64,000 nucleotides of DNA from assembly GCA_003996215.1 (NCBI GenBank), contig QJPP01007221.1:310001-374000 (forward strand), written 5' to 3'. The DNA comes from Jaltomata sinuosa. Taxonomy: Eukaryota > Streptophyta > Magnoliopsida > Solanales > Solanaceae. Shown here in pieces: positions 1-10,308 of the stretch. The number at the start of each line of letters is the position of its first letter. Position 1 is the stretch's first letter. Both the position numbers and the translations under genes were made by a program. Under the pieces are notes generated by a model, which searched no databases, was not told where the DNA came from, and saw only the letters and a program-made list of their open reading frames with translations.

Positions 1-30
1 TCTCGGTTTGAGTCCGAGTCATTGATATTG

Positions 31-34
<4 letters not shown>

Positions 35-75
<41 letters not shown>
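35..75. repeat. (TA)n microsatellite
   Basis: An uninterrupted run of TA dinucleotides. It lies in a short stretch of old repeat before the Copia element. Nothing indicates a promoter role. Confidence 0.9.
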
Positions 76-77
<2 letters not shown>

Positions 78-270
78 CGAATCTCTCGTAGGTTCCCACC
101 TAAACTATGTTATGACTTGATCCTCCTCACCGATCGAGATACGTAGACAGTTTAGGATATTATTCTAAATTTAGTAACAATAAAACCCTTGAGTTGACAG
201 TTGTGAGGAGAACAATCAAAAGGACTACATCTTTTGTTAATATTAATATCATATAATAAAACCCTTGAGT
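76..270. other. Retroelement-like flank with duplicated junction
   Basis: No coding sequence. A 21-bp segment (179-199) recurs exactly at 255-275, running into the first bases of the Copia LTR, and a 21-bp piece of the LTR itself (291-311) recurs at 237-257, outside the LTR. The two repeats are interleaved, so the left edge of the Copia insertion has been rearranged or copied twice. The wording around 90-180 resembles the untranslated end of an older LTR element, but I cannot assign it. Confidence 0.5.
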
Positions 271-972
271 TGACATTTTAGCATAGCATTTTAATATTAA
301 TATCATATAATATTATTATGCATTATGGATTTGAAATGTTGCATTTCTCATTTACACCATTTGGCATTTAGTGGCCATGATGAGACCAAAATATTGCTGC
401 ATTTTTCCATTGCCTTGAATGGCATTTTTATGCCCTTTTACTCACTTGTGTTTAATGGTAGAATTTGACCTTTGGTTTTTTGATAACTCCCATAACCACT
501 AAGTTATTGTTCATCCATTATTCTACCTATTTATTCCTTGTAACTTATATAACCTATATGTCATTTACCTACCCATTACTACCTCAATTTATTCTCCCTA
601 TTCAATACTAGGATGAATACCTCACCTATAAATAGAGGTAGTCTTGCATTTTTTCAAGCACAAGAAAATATAGAGTGTAAAAGAGTTAGTAAAAAAGAGA
701 GTTTTATTAGTTGAAGTAAGGTGTTCTTGTGTTGGAGCTTTGGACTCAACTCTTGTCCAGAGTTTGTTGAGTTATACTTTGTGTGTGGGCTGTTGTATCC
801 TGGAGGGGACAAGTCAAGAAGACTACTGCTGGACTGGTGAAAACATTTGCTGCAGTGGGCTTGAATCTCCTTAAAGAGAGCGAGATATCCGCGCGTCAGC
901 CAAGAAGATAATTTATTTTCTTTGTAATTTTTTCAATTGTAATTGCTATTGTTATTGTAATTTTCACCAACA
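271..972 (+). repeat. Copia 5' LTR
   Basis: Starts TG and ends in ttttcaccaaca. It matches 5486-6190 except for the first 15 bases and about seven substitutions. It contains a TATA box at 627-634, so U3 is about 385 bp and transcription should start near 655-665. It also carries a 14-nt segment (862-875) complementary to the sequence just beyond its own 3' end. Confidence 0.9.
627..634 (+). promoter_or_regulatory. TATA box of Copia 5' LTR
   Basis: TATAAATA in a short GC-containing context, followed about 30 bp later by an A-rich start region. The same box is present in the 3' LTR at 5845-5852. It is the likely core promoter for the genomic RNA. Confidence 0.7.
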
Positions 973-973
973 A

Positions 974-987
974 TTTAAGGAGATTCA
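974..987 (+). other. Putative self-complementary primer-binding site
   Basis: Two bases inside the LTR end, where plant copia elements normally carry TGGTATCAGAGC, this one has tttaaggagattca. It is the exact reverse complement of 862-875 inside the LTR, about 100 nt upstream in the same RNA. No tRNA 3'-end complement starting TGG is visible before the ATG at 991. Seen: the 14-bp match. Inferred: it could let the RNA prime its own minus-strand synthesis, as known for Tf1/sushi-type elements, though there the primer is the extreme 5' end. A half-tRNA primer is the alternative. Confidence 0.45.
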
Positions 988-990
988 GTC

Positions 991-1962
991 ATGGCTACAA
1001 TTGAAAAATCCGCGGATGTCAAGATGGGAGATCTTAACAAGTCATTCCGGTTCAACGGTACCCATTTTAAGAGGTGGAAGGGTAAAGTACTTTTCTACTT
1101 AAGTCTTCTCAATGTTTCTTATGTGTTAACTGAGAAGAATCCAAATAAAGTAGATAACTCTTCCATGAATGATGAGGAACTTATTTCTCTTCAAGAGAAA
1201 GTTGAAAAGTACGATGGTGATTCCTACAAGTGTCGTTTTTTACTAAATTGTCTATCTGATAATTTTTATGATTATTATGATAGAACTTACTCTAGTGCAA
1301 AGAAAATTTGGAAAGCATTGCAGAGTAAGTATGATACCGAGGAAGCTGGAGCGAAAAAATATGCTGCTAGTAGATTTTTTCGTTTTCAAATGGTGGACAA
1401 CAAATCAGTGGTAGACCAAGTTCAGGACTTTATAATGATTGTTGGAGAGCTCAGGTCCGAGGAGATCAAAATTGGAGATAACCTTATTGTTTGTGGCATA
1501 GTTGATAAACTTCCACCTTCTTGGAAGGAATTTCAAAAAACTATGCGCCACAAATAAAAGGAAACCTCTCTTGAGACGTTGATAATGCGAATCCGCATGG
1601 AAGAAGAAGCAAGGGGTCAAGATGCACTTTTGCAAATAGAAGAGAACAACATCACAACGAAGGTAAATTTAATTACTTCAAATAATGCTACCCCGGATAC
1701 TAACAAAAATACTACTTTGAAGCCTAAGAAGAATAAATTCAAGAAAAATATTGGTAGACCTCCCAAGAATAATAATGGTGGAAATAACCAAGTAAAAAAT
1801 CAACATGTTCAAGATAAGGGACCATGCTTTGTCTGTGGCAAGAGTGGGCATATTGCTCGATTTTGCAAATTTTGGAAACGTGGGCCTACACCTCAGGCAA
1901 ACGTTACCGAAGAACCATTTGTGGCGGTGATAACAGACATAAACATGGTGGAGAATGTTGAT
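991..1962 (+). pseudogene. Copia gag (UBN2-type) with CCHC knuckle, one nonsense codon
   Basis: The capsid-like protein that packages element RNA. It starts MATIEKSADVKMG 18 bp after the LTR; this is the first ATG and gives the usual gag opening (F-x-G-x-H-F-x-R-W at about residues 21-29). One TAA at 1555-1557 breaks the frame; the protein continues in the same register at once (KETSLETLI), so this looks like a single C-to-T change in a CAA glutamine codon. A basic, Lys/Asn-rich linker leads to a complete zinc knuckle CFVCGKSGHIARFC at 1825-1866 (about residues 279-292). Gag runs without a break into the protease. Length and order are normal for a copia gag. Confidence 0.85.
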
Positions 1963-3390
1963 GGATGGTGGGCTGATTCTGGTGCAAACCGTCATGTCTG
2001 CTATGACAAAGATTGGTTTAAAACTTATACTCCTTTTGAAGAGCCCAAAACCATCATGCTTGGTGATTCTCATACCACTCAAATTCTTGGAAAGGGAGAT
2101 GTCGAATTGTGTTTTACCTCTGGAAGGGTACTTACTTTAAAAGATGTACTTTATACCCCTTCCATGAGAAAAAATTTGATGTCTAGTTTTCTTCTTAATA
2201 AAGCAGGCTTCAAACAGATTATTGAGTCTGATCAATATGTAATTGTGAAAAAGGGTATTTTTGTGGGAAAGGGGTATGCATGTGATGGGATGTTCAAGTT
2301 GAATGTTGAAATGAATAAAACTTCTACTTCTGTTTACATGCTTTCTTCTACTAATTTTTGGCATGCTCGTTTGTGTCATATAAATGATCGTTATGTGGGA
2401 ATCATGAGTAGTTTAGGATTAATCCCAGTGATTAAAAAGAATTTTAAAAAATGTGAGGCTTGTAGTAAAGCCAAAATCACTAAAAGGCCTCATTTTCAAG
2501 TTGAAAGAAAAACTGATTTATTAGAGTTAGTTCATACTGATATTTGTGAACTTGGAGGAATTTTAACTCGTGGAGGAAATAGATATTTTATAACTTTCAT
2601 TGATGATTTTTCTAAGTATACATATGTTTACTTGATGAAAAATAAAAGTGATGCTTTTGAAAATTTTAAAGTTTTTCTCCATGAAGTTGAAAATCAGTTT
2701 GGTAGAAAAATAAAAAGAATTAGAAGTGATAGAGGCCGTGAATATGAGTCAAATGAGTTTAATTCTTTTGTTAGATCATTGGGAATAATTCATGAAACTA
2801 CTCCTCCTTATTCTCCTTCATCTAACGGTGTAGCAGAAAGGAAAAATAGAACTTTGGTTGAATTGACTAATGCCATGCTTATTGAGTCAAATGCACCTTT
2901 AAATTTTTGGGGTGAAGCTATTTTGACTGCTTGTTATGTGTTGAATCGTGTGCCTCATAAAAAGACTAAATTAACACCTTTTGAATTGTGGAAAGGTCAT
3001 AAGCCAAATTTGAGATATCTTAGAGTTTGGGGTTGTTTAGCTTTTGTAAGGCTAATGGATCCCAAAATTACTAAGTTGGGTAAAAAAGTTACTACTTGTG
3101 CTTTTCTTGGTTATGCTTCAAATAGTACAGCCTATAGATTTTTTAATCTTGAAGATAATATTATAATAGAATCAGGTGATGCTATTTTTCATGAAAATAA
3201 ATTTCCCTTTGATTCTAAAAATAGTGGGGGTCAAAGGATTGAAGAAAATATTTTGTCACTACCTAGTTCTTCTACTTCTGTTGTGAAAAACAAAGAAAGT
3301 GATGATTTTGAATTAAGAAGAAGTAAAAGAGCTAGAATAGAAAAAGATTTTGGTCCTGATTTTCATATTTTTAATATTGAAAATGACCCT
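1963..3390 (+). pseudogene. Copia protease and integrase segment of the polyprotein
   Basis: In the same frame as gag. The protease active site WWADSGA is at about 1969-1989 (Asp near residue 329). A pre-integrase zinc domain follows (H-x4-H then CEAC, about 2360-2465). The integrase core has all three catalytic acids: Asp at 2539-2541 (HTDIC), Asp at 2728-2730 (SDRGREY) and Glu at 2836-2838 (GVAERKNR). The second and third are 35 residues apart, the canonical D,D-35-E spacing. The C-terminal part includes WGCLAFV and a charged tail (RRSKRARIEKD) before RT. No stop falls in this part, so the integrase looks chemically intact; only the surrounding nonsense and frameshift changes make the polyprotein defective. 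Confidence 0.85.
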
Positions 3391-4935
3391 CTCACTTTAA
3401 AAGAAGCTTTATCTTCACATGATTCTATATTTTGGAAAGAGGCTATAAATGATGAAATGGAATCACTAATATCCAATAAAACTTGGAAGTTAGTTGATTT
3501 ACCACCGGGTTGTAAAACTATTGGGTGTAAATGGATCTTAAGAAAAAAGTTAAAACCGGATGGATCTGTTGATAAATATAAGGCTAGACTAGTTGCAAAA
3601 GGTTTTAAGCAACTAGAAGGCCTAGAATTTTTTGATACTTTTTCTCCGGTAACTAGAATTACATTCATTAAACTTTTGATTGCTGTTGCTGCAATTTTTG
3701 ATTTACAAATTCATCAAATGGATGTAAAAATTGCTTTTTAAAATGGAGACCTTAATGAGAAAATTTACATGGAACAACCCGAGTGTTTTATTGAAGCAGG
3801 CCAAGAAAGCAAAGTTTGTAAACTTACTAAATCCCTATATGGCTTGAACAGGCACCAAAGCAATGGCATGAAAAATTTGATTCCTGCATGATTGAAAATG
3901 GCTTTAAAACAAATGAGTGTGATAAGTGCATATATCATAAGTCTTGGAATAATTCACATGTTATTATTTGCCTATATGTTGATGATTTATTGATCTTTGG
4001 CTCTAACATGAATGTTATTGGAGAGACTAAAAATATTTTTAGAAGCTATTTTGATATGAAAGATCTTGGTGAGGCAAATATTATTCTAGGAATAAAAATT
4101 ACTAGAACAAGTGATGGAATTTTCCTTGACCAGTCACATTATGTAGAAAAAGTTTTGAAAAAAATATAATTTCCTTGATTGCAAGCATGTTGTAACTCCT
4201 TTTGATTCTAGTGTTCACTTGTTTCCTGTTCAAAGTGAAAATGATGTAATAAATCAAAAGGAATATGCTAGCATAATTGGAAGTTTGAGATATGTGACTG
4301 ATTGCACTAGGCCTGATATTGCATATGCAGTAGGAGTACTTAGCAGGTTTACTAGCAAGCCAAGTAATGAACATTGGCATGCTATAACAAGAGTTATGAG
4401 ATATTTAATTGGAACAAAAACTTGTGGTTTGTTCTATAAAAAATATCCTGCTGTACTTGAAGGCTTTTGTGATGCGGATTGGAATACCTTATCAGGTGAT
4501 TCTTTATCTACTACTGGTTTTATATTTACTTTGGGAGGTGGTGCTATTTGTTGGAAATCAAAAAAGCAAACTATTATTGCTAACTCTACCATGGAGGCTG
4601 AACTAATTGCTTTAGCTTCAGCTAGTGAGGAAGCGAATTGGTTGAGAGATTTATTATTTCAAATTCCTTATTTTGAAAAACCAATTCCTCCTATTTTAAT
4701 TCATTGTGATAGCACCGCTGCAATTGGTAGAGCTCAAAACCGTTATTATAATGGTAAATCCAGACCTATAAGGAGAAAACACAGTAATGTAAGATCATAT
4801 TTGACAAATGGTACCATTAATATTGATTATGTCAAATCTGGTGATAATCTTGCAGATCCACTAACTAAGGCCTTAGCAAGAGAAAAGGTCTGGAGTACAT
4901 CGAGGGGGATGGGATTGAAGCCAATAAATTCATAG
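3391..4935 (+). pseudogene. Copia reverse transcriptase and RNase H with one stop and two indels
   Basis: RT opens with CKWILRKKLKPDGSVDKYKARL. A TAA at 3739-3741 replaces the Leu codon after the copia motif DVKxAF. A one-base loss near 3848, in the segment usually reading YGLKQAPKQW, shifts the frame; the catalytic box LYVDDLLIFGS is intact at 3972-4004 in the new frame. One extra A in the A-run near 4160 restores the original register. RNase H then reads through to TAG at 4933-4935 with its acids visible (FCDADW, STMEAEL, HCDSTAA, SGDNLADPLTKAL). Four small lesions, including the gag stop, are the only barriers to a full polyprotein, which fits the high LTR identity. Confidence 0.85.
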
Positions 4936-5485
4936 TCATATATGAGGAAACCCAACCTGGGGACTAGAGATCCTATAACCAGGTTCAATGGGAAAAACGA
5001 ATCATATGATGATTTTTTGTGAAATGCACTTTCTTTTTCCCTCCCTATGATGTGAGTGCATATTTACCTGTAATAGTTTGTGAAGGTTGAGTTCAAAAAA
5101 CTCTTAATGAAATTCTGTAGCTCGTATGAGTGGGGTGTTAACTTACAGGAGCACCCTCGACAGATTTCACCTATGTGAGTGTGGAAGTAGGCCGCTTCCT
5201 ATGAGAATTGGCTTATTCTCAAAAGCACTCATGAAAACCGGGATAGCACAAGGCCGTAATGTGCTGGCTATAAAGCTCATGTTAACACCTTGATTATTAT
5301 GTGTAAGCAGTGATTTTTATTTCCCTCAAGCAGTCATAGTTCAAGTCTGAGACCACTACGACTCTGGAATAAAAATTACTGTTTTACTAAGTAAAGGTTC
5401 AATGCAGAGCATACCTTTATTATGCATAATAGTCTACCTTCAGCTGATATACTCTCTTATGTTAATATTAAAATGAGTGGGGGAT
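4936..5485 (+). other. Copia 3' untranslated region and polypurine tract
   Basis: No reading frame of note. The last bases (about 5472-5485, aatgagtgggggat) form the purine tract that would prime plus-strand DNA synthesis, directly abutting the 3' LTR. The roughly 550-bp spacer between RNase H and LTR is somewhat long for a compact copia element. Confidence 0.7.
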
Positions 5486-6190
5486 TGATGGGTCTTTAGC
5501 ATAGCATTTTAATATTAATATCATATAATATTATTATGCATTATGGATTTGAAATGTTGCATTTCTCATTTACACCATTTGGCATTTAGTGGCCATGATG
5601 AGACCAAAATATTGTTGCATTTTTTCATTGCCTTGAATGACATTTTTATGCCCTTTTACTCACTTGTGTTTAATGGTAGAATTTGACCTTTGGTTTTTTG
5701 ATAACTCCCATAACCACTAAGTTATTGTTCATCCATTATTCTACCTATTTATTCCTTGTAACTTATATAACCTATATGTCATTTACCTACCCATTACTAC
5801 CTCAATTTATTCTCCCTATTCAATACTAGGATGAATACCTCACCTATAAATAGAGGTAGTCTTGCATTTTTTCTAGCACAAGAAAATATAGAGTGTAAAA
5901 GAGTTAGTAAAAAAGAGAGTTTTATTAGTTGAAGTAAGGTGTTCTTGTGTTGGAGCTTTGGACTCAACTCTTGTCCAGAGTTTGTTGAGTTATACTTTGT
6001 GTGTGGGCTGTTGTATCCTGGAGGGGACAAGTCAAGAAGACTACTGCTGGACCGGTGAAAACATTTGCTGCAGTGGGCTTGAATCTCCTTAAAGAGAGCG
6101 AGATATCCGCGCCTCAGCCAAGAAGATAATTTATTTTCTTTGTAATTTTTTCAATTGTAATTGCTATTGTTATTATAATTTTCACCAACA
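5486..6190 (+). repeat. Copia 3' LTR
   Basis: Starts tgatgggtctttagc and ends caccaaca. It is nearly identical to 271-972. Its first bases probably preserve the true LTR start, because the 5' copy is altered there. It contains the TATA box at 5845-5852 and the segment equivalent to 862-875 (about 6080-6093). The right flank is aaaac. Confidence 0.9.
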
Positions 6191-6921
6191 AAAACAATAG
6201 AAAAAAAGGAAAAAAATTTAAGTCAGCATCAAATCTAATTGTATGTGTTTAGACGAGAAAGTGCTTATAATCGAAGGAAATTTTCCTTTGGTTTTGAGAG
6301 AAAAACAGAACGACATTGGCCAATAACACCATTCAACCATTGAACATTTTATTTGACAATTTCAATAGAAGTGAAGGTAATAAACTGTTTTCCATCTCCT
6401 TGATCCTATTGTGATTTATCTTTTTTACGCAATTTTTAAATATTTAATAAATTATAAAATAAGATAAATTAATTAAAATAAAAAATTAATAAAAAATAAC
6501 CAAAATGTCTCTAACTGCTGAAGCAAATACGTTGACCTCGTACCTGCTTCAGCCGGTGAAACTCCCTCTTATTTAGTATAAGAGTATATACAAAAAATTA
6601 CTATCAAATACATACAGTAAAGAGAAATGCAATTGCCACTCTGAAGAGGTGGGGCCACAATTAAATGGAAAGAAACCCAGAAGGCGTCAAGAAAGTGCAA
6701 AAATATGGGTCCAATCTGCAACAGTTTTCGACGGACACAAAGGTAAAACATAAAATTAACATGCTGTGGCTTTTATGTCCAATAATAAAAAAGTACACAC
6801 ATAAAGTAACCAGATACAATACCTTTAAAGCATCAAAATTAAACACTACCAATAATACCCTGGCCGGTAAGCAGGCATATCGACGAAGACCTGCTTCCTG
6901 GATACTTATATATAGTAGTAA
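6191..6921. other. AT-rich spacer with two Helitron 5'-end-like segments
   Basis: No gene. Two segments read on the minus strand (from about 6583 back to 6527, and from about 6918 back to 6865) share a layout: an AT-rich start near TATA.TAAG, then GGAAGCAGG or GAAGCAGG, then a GTCRACG-type word and TGCTT. The same layout recurs at 17912-17960, 19640-19700 and 19846-19890. I read them as 5' termini of related minus-strand non-autonomous Helitrons, partly truncated. Confidence 0.4.
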
Positions 6922-6963
6922 CTAGATATAGAACTTGTGCCAGCACGTGCTCAATATATGTTA

Positions 6964-7867
6964 CTCCCTCCGTCCCAATTTATATGAGTTAGTTTGACTC
7001 AGCACGAAGTTTAAGAAAGAAAGACAGACTTTTGAAATGTGTGGTCTAAAATAGAGTTTGGGGCTAAAATTGTCCCTTAACTATTAGAGTAGGTTCATTT
7101 TGGTCCTTCAAATATAACTCTGAGCATATTTAGTCCCTTAACTTTACTAAAGTGGAACACTTTTGATCTCCCTAGCAAAATCCGTTTAAAAATAATAGTG
7201 TTAAACCCATGTGGCACCCACGTGACATGTAAAATACAAACTCATAGAGGTTAAGTATTAGCTATTATGAGTATATATTTAATTTTGCACGTTCTTAAAC
7301 ACAATTAAAAAGAAATTCGCACACCCTTCACCAAATTACAAGCTACGCCACTGATTTTAAGACCATTTTGTTACTGCAATTAAGAAAATGGTTATTTTTT
7401 TCGAGTGGGCAGATTATTGTGTTCTAAAGTATTGTCTTCAAATATAAATAGCTACTACTACATTAATCCTAAAAAATTAAGAATACAAGAAAGAAAGAAA
7501 ATGTATATCAATTAAGAAAGAGATAACACTGTCAAATTTACACCGTTAGAAAATTATCCTTTTCGTTAATTTTTAACATTATTATGTTAGGAAGACCAAA
7601 AGTGCTTCACTTTAGTAAAGTTAAGGGACTAAATATGCTCAGGATTATATTTGAGAGACCAAAATGAACCTACTCTAATAGATGAGGGATAATTTTAGCC
7701 CAAGACTCGTCTAAAATAAGTCATAGATGTTTGTGTGGTTGTAAATCATTTCATTAAGGGTAAAATAGGCATTTTAAAGTTAAGTTATTACTATATATAA
7801 AAATGTGTCATTCTTTTTGGGACTAACTAAAAAGGAAAGTGAGTCATGTAAACTGGGACAAAGGGAG
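6964..7867. mobile_element. Stowaway-type MITE interrupted by a Mutator-type MITE
   Basis: The left end ctccctccgtcccaatttat and right end (reverse complement ctccctttgtcccagtttac) are the typical Stowaway (Tc1/mariner) terminal repeats, flanked by TA on both sides (6962-6963 and 7868-7869). Without the nested 655-bp element and its duplication the MITE is about 239 bp, a normal size. It carries no coding sequence and would be moved by a mariner-like transposase acting in trans. Confidence 0.85.
7054..7708. mobile_element. Mutator-type MITE with 10-bp target duplication
   Basis: Flanked by a perfect 10-bp direct repeat gtctaaaata (7044-7053 and 7709-7718). The ends are long inverted repeats: gagtttggggctaaaatt on the left and gagtcttgggctaaaatt (complemented) on the right, with similarity continuing for about 140 bp. 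The long terminal repeats and 9-11-bp target duplication point to a non-autonomous Mutator-like element. It inserted inside an older Stowaway MITE, which gives the order of events. No coding sequence. Confidence 0.8.
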
Positions 7868-8285
7868 TACTTATTTTGTTTCCATTTGTGTGACACATAT
7901 GAGATTTGGAATCAACCAAAATGTGTATATATTTTTAAAATATTTTAAGTTGTTAATTATTTAGATTTATAGTATTTTTTATATAGTTTTCGCATAATAC
8001 ATGTTACTTTTTTCTCCCAATTTATGTGGCATAAATGAATTTCGAGACCCAACCAAAAATTTTATATGTTCTTTTAGATATTTTAAGTACATAATATACG
8101 TTATTCTTTTTATTCCAATTTATATAATACATATGAAATTTTGAGTGTGTTCAAAGTGTTGAATTGTAGCTTACTTTAATTGTAAGTAGTAAAATAGGAT
8201 AAACCTCACATTAATCAAGAGGAAACATTAGAAATTTAGTGATCCTAATATCCTAATTAATGCTACTTTTCTGAATAGCACTAAC
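7868..8285. repeat. Degenerate tandem units with Stowaway-like ends (Helitron A interior)
   Basis: Three diverged units, each starting near ttayttttt-tcccaatttatgtg and containing taaaatattttaagttgtta, at roughly 7870, 8004 and 8100. The same kind of array occurs inside Helitron C at 19041-19580, which supports A and C being one family. After the last unit there is only AT-rich sequence up to the Gypsy-1 target site. Confidence 0.5.
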
Positions 8286-8290
8286 ATAAA

Positions 8291-10308
8291 TGTCACGATC
8301 CAGACCGCCGTGAGTGACACCCACCCATCCACTTCCGGGTGAGCGAACCATCAACGATCCCGAACTTAACCGTTCTAACAGCTCAAAACCAGAATGCAAG
8401 AAATAAACTAGCAATTCAAAACAGTCTAAAACTTTTATAAATAACCTGCGGAAAATCTTTCCCTAGAATCTGAAAGTCATCGTACCAAAATGCTACCAAA
8501 ATCTAGAGTACGGGGATGCAACTCCAAAATAGCAATAGTCCAAGCCCAAAACAAGTGGGCTAACACCAATAGAAAAGAAACCAAGACAGCTCGATCGAAC
8601 AGCTCACCCTTGATATCTTGAAGTGTCAGGCCTACAGGTGAGGTCGTGCGTCAACCGTCGAAAGATTTCCTGTACTCACAAAAGAAATACAAGTGTAGTA
8701 TCAGTACACAAGCACCGTGTACTAGTAGGATCATCAACCAGTTCCAAATAAACAGTATATGAACAGTACAAAAGTCAAGTATGTAGTACAGAAAACATGC
8801 AAACAAGCCAACAGGTAATTCTAGACTACAAGTCTCTCCCTAGATTGTCCCCACATATAATCCACTTTCACAACTATGCTCAACAATCAACCTTAAACAA
8901 TAATTATACCGAATTACATATCCCGGACCCACCTTGGATCCCTTCTAGACAACACCTAAGTGTCAAACATACAACCCGGTCTACACCAAGACCAACTCGC
9001 AAATCAATATGATGATAACCCGGTCTCTCAAGGACCATATGCACAATCACAAATCATAAACACAACCCGGTCCACTCAGAAAACTATTAGTAAAAATGCA
9101 ACAATACAATAAAGTAAACCCGTACCACGCGTGGTACTCGAGCCAACCGAATGTCACATAAATCCACAGTCACAAATAATGAACAATCAACACTTGTAAA
9201 CCAACAAGCAATAGCGCCTAGTTCATTTTACAAGACTGAAAACAGGACTTTTGGACACTCCTAAATCATTCCCTAAGCAATGCAAACCATACAAATACTT
9301 AAACAAATGTACACAAACATACAATGCATACAAGAATCAATAACCATCACCTACCTCAAAAAATCAAGCTCTAAAGTGCCGGAACTTTCCCTTTTTCTGG
9401 ATCCCTTGCTTGTTCTTGGTCTAGAAACAAACAGATAAACACTATAGTTAATTAACTGACCTAAATTACCCGAATTATACAAAAATCCTAATCCCCAGGC
9501 CAAACCATGATCATCCCAATCCTTTCCGGGCTTTTCCGCCATTAATTCACCTAAGATTATCATTTATACCGATACATTTAGAGAAATTAAGCTTGGTGAT
9601 CATTACCCATTAACTATAACAATACCCAAAAACTCTAGCACCCTAGAATTCCTTTTTTTCTCCGGATTCTACAATCCTAGGTTATTCCAAACTTTTCTCC
9701 AAGTCCACCCCTAGCAATTTTATAGCGTAGGAAAGATATTACGGAGTTTGGGGAGTAGAATCCTTATCTTTAGAACGAAAAATAGTGAAAAATGGATAAA
9801 AATTAACCAAAATTGCCCCTTTCTTCTCCCAAAATATTTCAAGAAAAACTGAACTATTTTGGAAAAGTTTCTGCATTAAATTCTATCATGCTCCGCTATA
9901 GCGGTACCGCCTTAGCGGAGTCATCCGCTATGGCGGAGGCTGACCGATGTTGATTTCTGTTGTAGCAGTATTTTCTCCGCTATGGTGGAGTGTCAACCGC
10001 TACGACAGTTGACACGGGACAGAAAGTCATAAAGTCCCCAAAATTGGTCTATTTTACAACACACTTATTTTCTCGATGTTCCGGAATAACCCCTTCACAT
10101 CAACCTCAATTTTGAGAGTCTACTTACTCGAATTTGATTTTGAAAAGTACTCCAGACTCCTTTATGTCTTAGATAAATGGAAAACTAGCTCAAATCAAGA
10201 CATTTAACCTAATCCTTACCCGGATTGCCCTAGACCATACCTCGCTCCATAACTAGCCGAGACTAGCCTAGCCCAGAATTTTAAACTCCCAAACTCAGAG
10301 TTTTCTCA
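8291..10308 (-). repeat. Gypsy-1 3' LTR, 5'-truncated
   Basis: Matches 15426-17503. On the minus strand it begins at gtgagaaaactc instead of TGTAATGGCCGG; the first 48 bp seen in the other LTR (17504-17556) are missing, and the pol stop codon is the TGA at 10308-10306 made by this fusion. It ends TCGTGACA at 8291. It includes a perfect 16-bp palindrome gtaccacgcgtggtac (9122-9137) and a CpG-rich palindrome cluster at about 9893-10013, including ccgctatagcgg at 9893-9904. Confidence 0.85.

Larger units (their letters stand above)
271..6190 (+). mobile_element. Ty1-copia LTR retrotransposon, near-intact
   Basis: Complete element of 5.9 kb: two LTRs of about 0.7 kb, a leader of only 18 bp, a gag-protease-integrase-RT-RNase H coding region (the copia order, integrase before RT), about 550 bp of 3' untranslated DNA and a purine tract before the 3' LTR. 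By eye the LTRs differ at about seven positions over roughly 690 bp, so the insertion is young. No clean 5-bp target duplication is seen: the right flank is aaaac, and the left edge is rearranged (aaaac occurs at 258-262, eight bases outside the TG). The usual tRNA-Met primer site is absent; see the primer-site entry. Confidence 0.9.

Noticed and set aside
9893..9904. ccgctatagcgg as a site-specific recombination or attachment site
   Set aside because: It is one of a graded cluster of variants inside an LTR, with no recombinase nearby; a promoter-associated repeat is simpler.
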